This document shows positions 25,459 to 33,659 of a stretch of DNA of 64,000 nucleotides, piece by piece; position 1 is the first letter of the stretch; each line of letters opens with the position of its first letter. The position numbers and the translations under genes were made by a program. This DNA comes from Massilia rhizosphaerae. Lineage in GTDB: Bacteria > Pseudomonadota > Gammaproteobacteria > Burkholderiales > Burkholderiaceae_D. The stretch covers positions 1 through 64,000 of the forward strand of contig NZ_JADKYX010000010.1 of NCBI RefSeq assembly GCF_016093545.1, written 5' to 3'. Under the pieces are notes generated by a model that ran no database searches, had not been told where the DNA came from, and worked only from the letters and a program-made list of their open reading frames with translations.

Positions 25459-25500
25459 CGGGGTCAGAGCGCAAAAAGGCAAATTCGCGCTCTGACCCCG
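25459..25500. repeat. REP-like hairpin with 14-bp perfect arms
   Basis: CGGGGTCAGAGCGC (25459-25472) pairs exactly with GCGCTCTGACCCCG (25487-25500) around a 14-base loop. The hairpin fills the gap between the two response-regulator genes. No U-tract follows, so it is more like a repeated extragenic palindrome than a terminator. The GGGGTCAGAGCGC wording is one I associate with dispersed repeats in this bacterial group, but that is memory, not a search. Confidence 0.6.
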
Positions 25501-25586
25501 GCTTCGCTTTGGGGTGGTGGTGTGCCGGTTGGTGGCGGCGGTTTGTTGTACAATCGGCCACCGTAAGTTCCTCCGCAAGACATTCC

Positions 25587-26222
25587 ATGACCCCACCCAG
25601 CGCCACGCCGATCCGCGTGCTGATCGCGGACGACCACCCGATGATGCGCGAAGGCATAGCCGCTTCGCTCACGGCGCACGGCGGCATCGAGGTCGTCGCG
25701 CAGGCCAGGGACGGCGACGAAGCCATCCGGTTGTTCACGAACCGGCGGCCGGACGTCGCGCTCCTCGATCTGCAGATGCCCGGCAAGGACGGCCTGGAAG
25801 CCATCCGCGCGATCCGCAGCCTCCATCCGGACGCCCGCCTCGTCGTGCTCACGACCTTCGACGGCGACGCCCGGATCGCGGCCGCGCTCAAGGCCGGCGC
25901 GTCCGCCTACCTGCTGAAGAACGTCCCGGGCCGCGACCTGGCCGCCACCGTGCGCGAGGTGTACGCCGGCTCGCACGTCCTGCCGCAGGCGCTGCGGCGC
26001 GAAGTGGCGCTCCACTACGCGGGCGACGCCTTGTCGCCGCGCGAGCTGGACGTGCTGCGCCTCGCCGCCCAGGGCCACTCGAACCGCGCGATCGGGCAGC
26101 ATCTGCACATCGGCGAGACGACGGTCAAGACGCACATGAGCGCCGTCCTCGTGAAGCTGGGCGCGAACGACCGCGCGCACGCCGTCACGCTGGCCGTGCA
26201 GCGCGGCTTCATCGACCTGTGA
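25587..26222 (+). CDS. NarL/FixJ-type response regulator (second)
   Basis: From the ATG at 25587 the protein has 211 residues; the longer frame from 25428 runs through the REP-like element and is rejected. The receiver has IADDHP, LLDLQMPG (phospho-Asp), VLTTFD and YLLKN. The LuxR-type helix-turn-helix is LSPRELDVLRLAAQGHSNRAIGQHLHIGETTVKTH. No kinase is adjacent. It overlaps the 3' end of the convergent LysR gene by 14 bases. Confidence 0.9.
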   Translation: MTPPSATPIRVLIADDHPMMREGIAASLTAHGGIEVVAQARDGDEAIRLFTNRRPDVALLDLQMPGKDGLEAIRAIRSLHPDARLVVLTTFDGDARIAAALKAGASAYLLKNVPGRDLAATVREVYAGSHVLPQALRREVALHYAGDALSPRELDVLRLAAQGHSNRAIGQHLHIGETTVKTHMSAVLVKLGANDRAHAVTLAVQRGFIDL

Positions 26223-27126
26223 CCGGCGCCGCGCCGATATAGGCTTCCAGCCCGGCCACGAGCGCGTCGAACGCGACGCGGCAGCGCGCGCTGGCGCGCA
26301 GGTCCTCGTGCATGGTGACCCACGTGTCGAGCGGGAACCCGAACGCGTCGGGCAGCACCCGCACGAGCGCGGGCGCGCGCGCGGCCAGCGGCACCTGGCA
26401 CACGCCGATGCCGGCGCCGGCGCGAATCAGTCCCAGTTGCGCCGCGTCGTTGTCGGTGCGCAGCGCGAAGCGGTCGCGGGAAAATACCTGCAGCGACTTC
26501 GCGGCCTCGCGCAGGAACGGCGTCGGCCGGTCGTAGCCGATCAGCACGTGCGCGGCCAGGTCGTCCAGCGTGGCCGGCGTGCCGTGCCGCGCGAGATAAT
26601 CCGGATGCGCGTGGAATCCCAGTTCGATGGCGCCGACACGGCGCGCCACCAGTTGTTCCTGGCGCGGCGCCGTCATGCGCACGGCGATGTCGGCCTCGCG
26701 CTGCAGCAGGTCGTGCACGCGGTTCGACAGCACCAGCTCGATCTTCAAGGCCGGATGGCGCCGGGCCAGGTCGGCCACGATGGCCGGCATCACTTCCACG
26801 CCCACGACTTCGCTGACGCTGATCCGGATCGTACCGGTAGCCGCGTCGACGCGCTCGCGCAAGCCGGACGCCGCCCGCTCCAGCGCGGCGGCCGTGTGTT
26901 CCATCGCTTCCGCGAGCGGCCGCAGCGCGTGCGCGGCCTCGGTCGGCAACAGGCCCGCCTGCGAACGCGTGAACAGCACGAGCCCGAGCGCGCCCTCCAG
27001 CGCCGCCACGTGGCGCCCGACCGTCGGCTGGGCGACGCCCAGCGCCCGCGCCGCGCCAGACAGCGAGCCTTCGCGCAGTACGCCGAGGAAGGCGCGATAC
27101 AGTTCCCATTCGATGCCGGACGTCAT
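26209..27126 (-). CDS. LysR-family regulator
   Basis: The protein has 305 residues. The winged helix-turn-helix is at residues 5-65 (LYRAFLGVLREGSLSGAARALGVAQPTVGRHVAALE). The effector domain contains RISVSEVVGVEVMPAIVADLARRHP. It is divergent from the NAD-dependent epimerase-like gene with 101 bases between, so it probably controls that gene and itself. An AT-rich segment with CAAATTTG near 27132-27142 is a possible LysR site. The effector is unknown. Confidence 0.88.
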   Translation of the reverse strand: MTSGIEWELYRAFLGVLREGSLSGAARALGVAQPTVGRHVAALEGALGLVLFTRSQAGLLPTEAAHALRPLAEAMEHTAAALERAASGLRERVDAATGTIRISVSEVVGVEVMPAIVADLARRHPALKIELVLSNRVHDLLQREADIAVRMTAPRQEQLVARRVGAIELGFHAHPDYLARHGTPATLDDLAAHVLIGYDRPTPFLREAAKSLQVFSRDRFALRTDNDAAQLGLIRAGAGIGVCQVPLAARAPALVRVLPDAFGFPLDTWVTMHEDLRASARCRVAFDALVAGLEAYIGAAPVTGR

Positions 27127-27227
27127 AGTGCTCTACAAATTTGAATAGTCGTTGGTACTTCTTATGCAATTCCATTGAGCCAGACGGACCGCTAAGCTGT
27201 CAACACTTTCAACGCACGGAGGACGGC

Positions 27228-28238
27228 ATGAACGGATCGAACGAACGGAACACGGCACTGGTAGTGGGCGCCGGCGGCGGCATCGGCGGCGAGGTGGCGC
27301 GCCGGCTGGCGCGGGCAGGCTGGCGGGTGCGGGGCCTCAAGCGCGGCCTGGCCGCGGAGACGGTCGACGCGGACGGCATCGCCTGGATGACCGGCGACGC
27401 GATGGAGCGCGCCGACGTCGCACGCGCCGCGCAAGGCTGCGCCGTCATCGTGCACGCCGTGAATCCGCCCGGCTACCGCGACTGGGGCAAGCTCGTGCTG
27501 CCCATGCTGCGCAACACCATCTCGGCTGCCGCCGCCAACGGTGCGCTCGTCGTCCTGCCCGGCACCGTGTACAACTACGGGCCGGATGCGTTTCCCGTCG
27601 TCGCCGAAGACGCGCCCCAGCACCCCGCCACGCGCAAGGGCGACCTGAGGGTGCAGATGGAAGCGGCGCTGGAGGCCCATGCGGCCGGCGGCGGCCGGGT
27701 GCTGGTCGTGCGCGCCGGCGATTTTTTCGGGCCGCGCGCCGGCAACAACTGGTTCGCGCAAGGGCTCATCAAGCCAGGCAAGCCAGTCGGCCGCATCGCG
27801 AATCCGGCCGCGCCGGGCGCCGGCCACCAATGGGCCTACCTGCCCGACGTGGCCGCGACGATGGTCGCGCTGATCGAACGCCGCGCCGACCTCGCGCCGT
27901 TCGCGCGCTTCCACATGCAAGGCCATTGGGACCCGGACGGCACCGCCATGTGCGACGCCATCCGCCGCGCCGTCGAACGCCGCGGCGGCCGCGCGGGCGT
28001 CGGCGCGTTCCCGTGGTGGCTCGTGCGGCTCGCGACGCCGTTCAACGAGACGCTGCGCGAACTGTGGGAGATGCGCTACCTGTGGCGCCAACCCGTGTGC
28101 CTGGACAACCGCCGGCTCGTCGGCGTGCTGGGCGCGGAGCCGCACACGCCGCTCGACGAGGCCGTCGAGCGCACGCTGGAGGGACTCGGCTGCCTGCCGG
28201 CGCCGGTGCCCGTCGGCGGCGCGGCCGCGATCTGTTAA
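27228..28238 (+). CDS. NAD(P)-dependent epimerase/dehydratase-like protein
   Basis: The ATG at 27228 follows ACGGAGGACGGC; upstream frame extension is not supported. The protein has 336 residues. The Rossmann motif VVGAGGGIGGEVARRLARAGW is at residues 12-32. The NmrA/extended-SDR pattern follows (VIVHAVNPPGY, VVLPGTVYNYGPD, VVRAGDFFGP). The YxxxK pair is not obvious, so catalysis as a classical SDR is uncertain. It is divergent from a LysR gene. The next gene downstream is a broken transporter. Confidence 0.75.
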   Translation: MNGSNERNTALVVGAGGGIGGEVARRLARAGWRVRGLKRGLAAETVDADGIAWMTGDAMERADVARAAQGCAVIVHAVNPPGYRDWGKLVLPMLRNTISAAAANGALVVLPGTVYNYGPDAFPVVAEDAPQHPATRKGDLRVQMEAALEAHAAGGGRVLVVRAGDFFGPRAGNNWFAQGLIKPGKPVGRIANPAAPGAGHQWAYLPDVAATMVALIERRADLAPFARFHMQGHWDPDGTAMCDAIRRAVERRGGRAGVGAFPWWLVRLATPFNETLRELWEMRYLWRQPVCLDNRRLVGVLGAEPHTPLDEAVERTLEGLGCLPAPVPVGGAAAIC

Positions 28239-28300
28239 GCTCGGCCTCGGCGACCGCCGGGCACGCACCGGCCGCCCCATGAAAACGCAAAGGAGACGAC

Positions 28301-28792
28301 ATGACAGTGGCCCTTCCGCGCTCCGCCGCCTGGTCCACCCGCTACCTGCTGTTCATCGCCGGCATGGGCGGGCTGCTGTACGGGATCGACGTCGGCATCA
28401 TCGCCTGCGCGCTGCCCTACCTGGAATCGACGGCCGCGCTGGCGTGGAAGCTGAATGCACAGCAGCTCAGCTTCATCGTGGCGGCCGTGCTGCTCGGGTC
28501 CGTGCTGTCGTCGCTGTTCGCCGGCGTGCTCGCGGACGTCGTCGGTGTATCTCGCCGAATGCCTGGACGCGCGCCGGCGCGGGCGCGGCGCCGCCCTGTT
28601 CCAGCTGCTGCTGACGGTGGGCCTCGTGGCCGCCGCGTTGATCGGTCTCGTGCAGGCACGCCCACGATCTTCTTTTTCGGCGCCGCGTGCACCGTCGTGT
28701 ACTTCCTCGCCTCGGCCTTCCTGCTGCCGGAAACGCGCGGCAAGACGCTGGAAGAGATCGAAGGATTTTTCGCGCGGCCGGCCGCGGAGTGA
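28301..28792 (+). pseudogene. Broken sugar-porter MFS transporter
   Basis: The ATG at 28301 follows AAAGGAGACGAC and opens a normal sugar-porter N-terminus (YLLFIAGMGGLLYGIDVGIIACALPYL, then a second membrane segment to FAGVLAD). At about 28545 the homology moves to another frame (VYLAECLDARRRGRGAALFQLLLTVGL, equivalent to the segment around helix 4). At about 28655 it returns to the first frame for the end of the protein (TIFFFGAACTVVYFLASAFL, PETRGKTLEEIE). Two internal deletions remove helix 3 and about 300 residues of the second half; an intact protein would have some 470 residues. It cannot make a working transporter. Confidence 0.8.
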
Positions 28793-28799
28793 ATGCCGG

Positions 28800-29156
28800 T
28801 CACGCGTGGACGAGGATGTTGACGAGGCGCCCGAACGGATCGCGGATGAAGAAGCGGCGCACGCCCCACGGTTCGGCCGCCGGGCCATATTCGGGGGCGA
28901 GGCCGGCCGCGGCCACGCGGCGCAGGACCTCGTCGAGGTCGTCCACCTCGATCGACAGGTCCGGCACCGGCGTGCCGGAACCGCCTTCCGTCGCGAAGCT
29001 CAACTGCGGCGCCGGGTTGCCGCCGCCGCTGCCGGCCAGGGTCACGATCCAGCCTAGATCCATCACGACTTCCATGTCGAGGATGTCGCCGTAGAACACG
29101 CGGGCGGACGCGAGGTCCGCGGCGTGGACGTTGGCGACGATGCGTCTGACGCCCAT
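28800..29156 (-). CDS. VOC-family (glyoxalase/bleomycin-resistance fold) protein
   Basis: The protein has 118 residues. It shows the paired beta-alpha-beta-beta-beta pattern: VANVHAADLASARVFYGDILDMEVV, then FFIRDPFGRLVNILVHA at the end. Metal ligands in this fold are typically His/Glu; a His in NVHAADL and Gln/Glu later are possible, but no substrate can be assigned. It starts one base after the histidine-kinase stop, so the two are one transcript. Confidence 0.8.
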   Translation of the reverse strand: MGVRRIVANVHAADLASARVFYGDILDMEVVMDLGWIVTLAGSGGGNPAPQLSFATEGGSGTPVPDLSIEVDDLDEVLRRVAAAGLAPEYGPAAEPWGVRRFFIRDPFGRLVNILVHA

Positions 29157-29157
29157 C

Positions 29158-31509
29158 TCATTCTCCTTTCGATGCAGGTGCGCGGTGCGCGGCGACGCCG
29201 TCCAGCACCGCCAGGATGTCCGCCGCCATCACCGGCTTGACGAAATGCCGGTCGAAGCCGGCGGCCAGCGCGCGGTCGCGGTCGTGCGCCTGGCCGTAGC
29301 CGCTGACGGCCACCAGCGGCACGTCCGCCATGCCCGGCAGCGCGCGCAGGCGGCGCGCCAGTTCGTGGCCGTCGAATTCGGGCAGGCCGATGTCGAGCAC
29401 GCACACGTCGGGCGGTTGCGCGTACGCGTGCGCGAGCGCCTTGCCGGGGCTGTGCCACACGGTCGCCCGGTGTCCCACGGCCTCGATGTACATGGCGAGG
29501 ATCTGCGCGGCGTCGACGTTGTCGTCCACGATCAGCACGTCCAGCGCCTCGGCCGGCGCCCGCGTGCCCGTCGCCACCGGCTCGTCGCTCCCGTCGTCGC
29601 CCTCGCTGCGCAGGCGCGGCAGCACGACGGCGAAGCGGCTGCCCCGGCCCGGTCCGTCGCTGTGGGCGGTCACGGTCCCGTCGTGCAGTTCCACGAGGCT
29701 CTTCACGAGCGCGAGCCCGATCCCGAGGCCGCCCTGCGACCGGTCCGCGCTGCGCTCGGCCTGGGAAAACAGCTCGAACGCACGCGCCGTCAGGTCGGGC
29801 GTCATGCCGATGCCGTTGTCGACGACGTCCACGGCCACGCTGTCCGGCGCCAGCCGCAGGTGCAGGTCGATGCGGCCGCCGTCCGCCGTGTACTTCGCGG
29901 CGTTGCAGAGGATGTTGGCGAACACCTGCACGAGCCGCTTGCGGTCCCCCGTCACCTGCGCGTCGTCGGACGGCAGGTGCAGTTCCAGGTGGTGGTTCTT
30001 CGCCCTGACCTGCGGCCGCACCTGTTCCACCGCTTCGGCGATCACCCCGGCCAGCAGGACGGGCGCGCGTTCCAGCGTGATCAGCCCGCGCGTGACGCGC
30101 GAGACGTCGAGCAGGTCGTCGATCAACCCCGTCATGTGGCGGGCCTGGCGGCCGATGATCGTCGTCACCTGGCGCACGCGCTCCTCGTCCGGCCGGCCGA
30201 CCTTGAGGAAGTCGGCCGCCGCCGTGATCGGCGCGAGCGGATTGCGCAGCTCGTGCGCCAGCATCGCGAGGAATTCGTCCTTGCGCCGGTCCGCCTCGCG
30301 CAGGGCACGCTGCGCTTCCTGGATCGACGTCACGTCGACCACCACGGCCAGGCCTTCCGTCGGCGGATCGTCGGTCGTGATCGACGCCATCTGCACGCTC
30401 ACGCGGCTGCCGTCCTTGCGGAAGTATTCCTTGACGAGGCTTTCCACGCGTCCGGTCGCGCGCAGCCGTTCCACCGCGCCGGCCGACGCGTCCGCCCACT
30501 CGGGCGGCGTCATGGCGCGCGAATGCAGGCCGTCGCGTTCGAATTCCGCGCGCGTGTAACCCACCATGTCGAGGAAGGCCTGGTTGGCGTCGATGAGGGC
30601 GCCGTCCATGCGATAGCGCACGATGCCGACGACGTTCGACTCGGCCAGGCGGCGGAACCGCGCCTCGCTCGCGCGCAGCGCCTCCTCGTTGCGCTTTTGC
30701 TGGTGGATGTCCGTGCACGTTCCCATCCAGCGCACGATGCGCCCGTGCCCGTCGCGCACCGGCAGCGCGCGCCCCAGCAGCCAGCGGTATTCGCCGCTGT
30801 GGTGGCGCATGCGGTACTCGATCTCGTACGGCTCGCCGGTCGCGAGCGACGCCTGCCACGTCTCCCAGGTGCGCGCGCGGTCGTCCGGATGCAGCATCCC
30901 GCTCCAACCCACGCCGTCCGTCGCGCCCTCTTCCGTGCCGGTGAATTCGTACCAGCGCCGGTTGTAGTAATCGTGATAGCCGTCCGGCCGCGTCATCCAC
31001 ACCAGCTGCGGCATGGCGTCCGTGAACACGCGGAACGCGGCTTCCGTCTCGCGCTGCCGGGTAGTCTCGGCGACGACGCAGGAAAAGCCGCGCACGACGC
31101 CGTCGAGGTCGCGCAGCGGCGCGAACGCCAGGTTGAGCCACGGCGGCGCCGCGGCGCAGTCGGCCAGCGCCCCCACCGGCAGCTCGACCTGGAACGCCGC
31201 GCCGGCCAGCACGCGCGCCACGTGGGGCTGCAGTTCCGCCCACGCCTCGGGCCAGTCGCGCAGGCTGCGTCCCAGCGTCGCCGGATGGCGCGCACGCAGC
31301 ACCGCGACGGACGCGTCGTTGTACAGCATGCAGAGCGCGTCGCCCCATGCGAGGAACATCGGAATGGCGGCGTCCAACATGAAACGCGCCGCGTGGGCCA
31401 ACGCGGGCGGCCAGGCGGACGGCGCGCCGAGCGGCGAATCCGACCAGTCGCGCTCGCGCAGGCACTGCTCGACGCCGGCCACGTGGGCGTCGGCGGAAAA
31501 ATCGTTCAT
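29158..31509 (-). CDS. Hybrid sensor histidine kinase with PAS domains
   Basis: The protein has 783 residues and no membrane segments, so it is cytosolic. An N-terminal PAS/GAF-like region (1-150) is followed by a PAS-PAC pair (about 155-272) and a second PAS (283-400). The HisKA box has phospho-His419 in FLAMLAHELRNPLAP. The ATPase domain follows (NILCNAAKYT, VVDNGIGM, GGLGIGLALV). A C-terminal receiver (about 640-770) has the acidic pair IVDDN, phospho-Asp in VCVLDIGLPEFDG and Lys in FVKPV. The layout suits a soluble sensor of a small molecule or redox state. No cognate regulator is adjacent. Confidence 0.92.
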   Translation of the reverse strand: MNDFSADAHVAGVEQCLRERDWSDSPLGAPSAWPPALAHAARFMLDAAIPMFLAWGDALCMLYNDASVAVLRARHPATLGRSLRDWPEAWAELQPHVARVLAGAAFQVELPVGALADCAAAPPWLNLAFAPLRDLDGVVRGFSCVVAETTRQRETEAAFRVFTDAMPQLVWMTRPDGYHDYYNRRWYEFTGTEEGATDGVGWSGMLHPDDRARTWETWQASLATGEPYEIEYRMRHHSGEYRWLLGRALPVRDGHGRIVRWMGTCTDIHQQKRNEEALRASEARFRRLAESNVVGIVRYRMDGALIDANQAFLDMVGYTRAEFERDGLHSRAMTPPEWADASAGAVERLRATGRVESLVKEYFRKDGSRVSVQMASITTDDPPTEGLAVVVDVTSIQEAQRALREADRRKDEFLAMLAHELRNPLAPITAAADFLKVGRPDEERVRQVTTIIGRQARHMTGLIDDLLDVSRVTRGLITLERAPVLLAGVIAEAVEQVRPQVRAKNHHLELHLPSDDAQVTGDRKRLVQVFANILCNAAKYTADGGRIDLHLRLAPDSVAVDVVDNGIGMTPDLTARAFELFSQAERSADRSQGGLGIGLALVKSLVELHDGTVTAHSDGPGRGSRFAVVLPRLRSEGDDGSDEPVATGTRAPAEALDVLIVDDNVDAAQILAMYIEAVGHRATVWHSPGKALAHAYAQPPDVCVLDIGLPEFDGHELARRLRALPGMADVPLVAVSGYGQAHDRDRALAAGFDRHFVKPVMAADILAVLDGVAAHRAPASKGE

Positions 31510-31686
31510 GGGTTCCAGTCAAAGTCACGCGTCGACCGCGACGCAAAGCGCATATTAAAACGGTTTCGGCCGGGCCCCGTGCACGGTACACCCGCGCGCC
31601 GGGGTGTGTCGTGGATGCAGGCGTTCTCCGTGTTACCATCGGCGGCGCCGAGTACGGCAAGCCAGCGCAATGGGAGAATCCACGAC

Positions 31687-32118
31687 ATGCCGCTACAACG
31701 CCCCGACGACGTGCTCCACGCCTTCCAGGCCGCCTGGAACGACCACGACCTGGACGCCTTCCGCGCCCTGTTCCACCCCGACGCGTCCTTCGTGAACCGC
31801 TTCGGCCACTACGTGCGCGGCGCCGACGCGATTGTCGCCATGCACGCGCCGATCCACGCGACGATCTACAGCGATTCCACGCTGGCCAACGAATTGATCG
31901 CCGTGGACGCGGTCGGCGCGGACGGCGCCATCGTCCACTTCTGGAGCCGGCTGACGGTCGGCGCGGCCCATCCGGCCGGCCCGCACGCCGTCGACACGCT
32001 CATCCTCGCCGTGCTCACCCGGGTGGACGGAGCCTGGCGCATCCGGGCGCTGGAAAACGTCACGCTGACGAACCCGCGCACGGGCGAGACCGTGCTGCGG
32101 GACGGGCCGAGCGCATGA
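31687..32118 (+). CDS. SnoaL-like/SgcJ-type NTF2-fold protein
   Basis: From the ATG at 31687 the protein has 143 residues. DDVLHAFQAAWNDHDLDAFRALFHPDASFVNRFG matches the SgcJ/EcaC-type SnoaL family, and LTRVDGAWRIRALENVTL is the usual closing strand. Its role is unknown. The stop overlaps the start of the amidohydrolase (ATGA at 32115-32118), so the two are coupled and may act on related small molecules. Confidence 0.75.
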   Translation: MPLQRPDDVLHAFQAAWNDHDLDAFRALFHPDASFVNRFGHYVRGADAIVAMHAPIHATIYSDSTLANELIAVDAVGADGAIVHFWSRLTVGAAHPAGPHAVDTLILAVLTRVDGAWRIRALENVTLTNPRTGETVLRDGPSA

Positions 32119-33497
32119 CGGCGATCGTGAAGCGGCTCTTTGCCGTCGCCGTCGCGATCTGCACCACGGCCCCCGCGCACGCCGACGGCGCCGCGGCACC
32201 ACCTCCGCTCACCGCATTCGTGCACGTGAACGTCGTGACGATGGACGACCCGCAAGTCCTGCGCGACCGCACGGTGCTCGTGAAGGACGGCACGATCGCG
32301 GCGATCGGCGCGGCGCTCCCCGTGCCCGCCGGCGCGGCCGTCGTCGACGGTGGCGGCAGCGCCTACCTGTCGCCCGGCCTGGCGGACATGCACACGCATT
32401 CCACGACGAAGCGGGACATGGCCGTCTATCTCGCCAACGGCGTGACGACGGTGCTCAACATGGGGGATGCGACGCCGGAATTCGTCGGGCAGGTCCGGCC
32501 GGCGATCGAGCGGGGCCGCCTTCCCGGTCCCCGCGTGGTCGTGGCCTGGCGCGTGGACGGCAGCCAGCGCTACGGCAACGTCATGGTGACGTCCGCCGAC
32601 GAAGCCCGCGCGCTGGTGCGCCTGGCGCAGACGAACGGCTATGCCTTCATCAAGGTGTACAACGACCTGTCGAAGGAAGCGTTCGACGCGTTCATCGACG
32701 AGGGCCGGCTCCGCCACGTGCCCGTCGTCGGCCACGGCGTCACCAGCGTCGGCATCCTGAAGCAGCTGGCCGCGGGCCAGGTGCTGGTCGCGCATACCGA
32801 GGAATTCCTGTACACGGGATTCACGCAGCCGCCCGCGGCGTACCCGAACCAGGCGCCGGCCGTCGCCGAGATTCCCGCCATGGTCCGCACCGTGCGCGCG
32901 ACGGGCGTCTACGTGACGGCCGACCTGAACACGTATGCGACCATCGCCCGCCAGTGGGGCAAGCCGGACGTGCTCACGGACATGCTCGCGGCGCCCAGCA
33001 CGCGCTACGTGTCGCCGGACCGCCGGCTCGACTGGCGCGGCGAGGACTACGTGCGCCGCCACGGCTCGCTCGACGCGCGCCTGGCCTTCCTCGGCCGGTT
33101 CACTAAAGCGCTGGCGGATGGCGGCGTGCCGCTCGTCGTCGGCACGGATGCGCCGAGCATTCCCGGCATCGCCCCGGGATTTTCCATGCACGACGACCTC
33201 GATCGCCTCGTCGCCGCGGGATTGACGCGCCGGCAGGCGTTGACGGCGGCCACCCGCACGCCGGGCGAATTTGTTTCGAAGTATGTACCCGGCGCCCAGC
33301 CGGCGGGCGTCCTGCGCGTGGGCTACCGCGCGGACATGATCTTGAGTACGGGCAATCCGCTCGACGACCTGGCGACCTTGCGCAAGCCGCTCGGCGTGAT
33401 GGCCGCGGGCCGCTGGCATGCACGACCGGAACTGGATGCGCTGCTCGACACGGTCGCGAAGCAATACGAAAGTGTCTGCGGCAACACCGCCCACTGA
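32115..33497 (+). CDS. Exported amidohydrolase (imidazolonepropionase/prolidase-like)
   Basis: The protein has 460 residues with a signal peptide (LFAVAVAICTTAPAHA), so it acts in the periplasm. The amidohydrolase metal centre is present: DMHTHS after SPGLA, the Lys in AFIKVYND that is carboxylated in binuclear members, His in VVGHGVTS and VLVAHTEEF, and Asp in VVGTDAPS. A C-terminal beta segment (GVLRVGYRADMILSTGNPL) completes the fold. It likely cleaves a cyclic amide or dipeptide; the substrate cannot be read from sequence. It is coupled to the SnoaL-like gene before it. Confidence 0.85.
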   Translation: MTAIVKRLFAVAVAICTTAPAHADGAAAPPPLTAFVHVNVVTMDDPQVLRDRTVLVKDGTIAAIGAALPVPAGAAVVDGGGSAYLSPGLADMHTHSTTKRDMAVYLANGVTTVLNMGDATPEFVGQVRPAIERGRLPGPRVVVAWRVDGSQRYGNVMVTSADEARALVRLAQTNGYAFIKVYNDLSKEAFDAFIDEGRLRHVPVVGHGVTSVGILKQLAAGQVLVAHTEEFLYTGFTQPPAAYPNQAPAVAEIPAMVRTVRATGVYVTADLNTYATIARQWGKPDVLTDMLAAPSTRYVSPDRRLDWRGEDYVRRHGSLDARLAFLGRFTKALADGGVPLVVGTDAPSIPGIAPGFSMHDDLDRLVAAGLTRRQALTAATRTPGEFVSKYVPGAQPAGVLRVGYRADMILSTGNPLDDLATLRKPLGVMAAGRWHARPELDALLDTVAKQYESVCGNTAH

Positions 33498-33623
33498 GAC
33501 ACAGCGGAATCGGGCCGCACCTGGCAACGTAGAACGTTCGACCGCATTCCCCCTGGCATTCTTCGTAAGGCGGTCCCCGCATTGCCGCGCGCAAATGAAA
33601 AGCGCGGCGTGTTCAGGATGTGT

Positions 33624-33650
33624 ACGATTGTTTTTAAGTCAAACAATCGT
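33624..33650. promoter_or_regulatory. Operator-like palindrome upstream of emrA
   Basis: ACGATTGTTT and AAACAATCGT form a perfect 10-bp inverted repeat around seven bases, ending nine bases before the ATG at 33660. Its length and position fit a repressor site of the TetR or MarR kind for the exporter. No such regulator is encoded next to it. It also argues against starts at 33582 or 33618, which would put it inside the coding region. Confidence 0.5.
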
Positions 33651-33659
33651 TTCGATTCC

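Noticed and set aside
33582..33659. Upstream starts for emrA at 33582 (TTG) and 33618 (ATG)
   Set aside because: They would place a perfect 27-base palindrome inside the coding sequence and add residues unlike an EmrA N-terminus.
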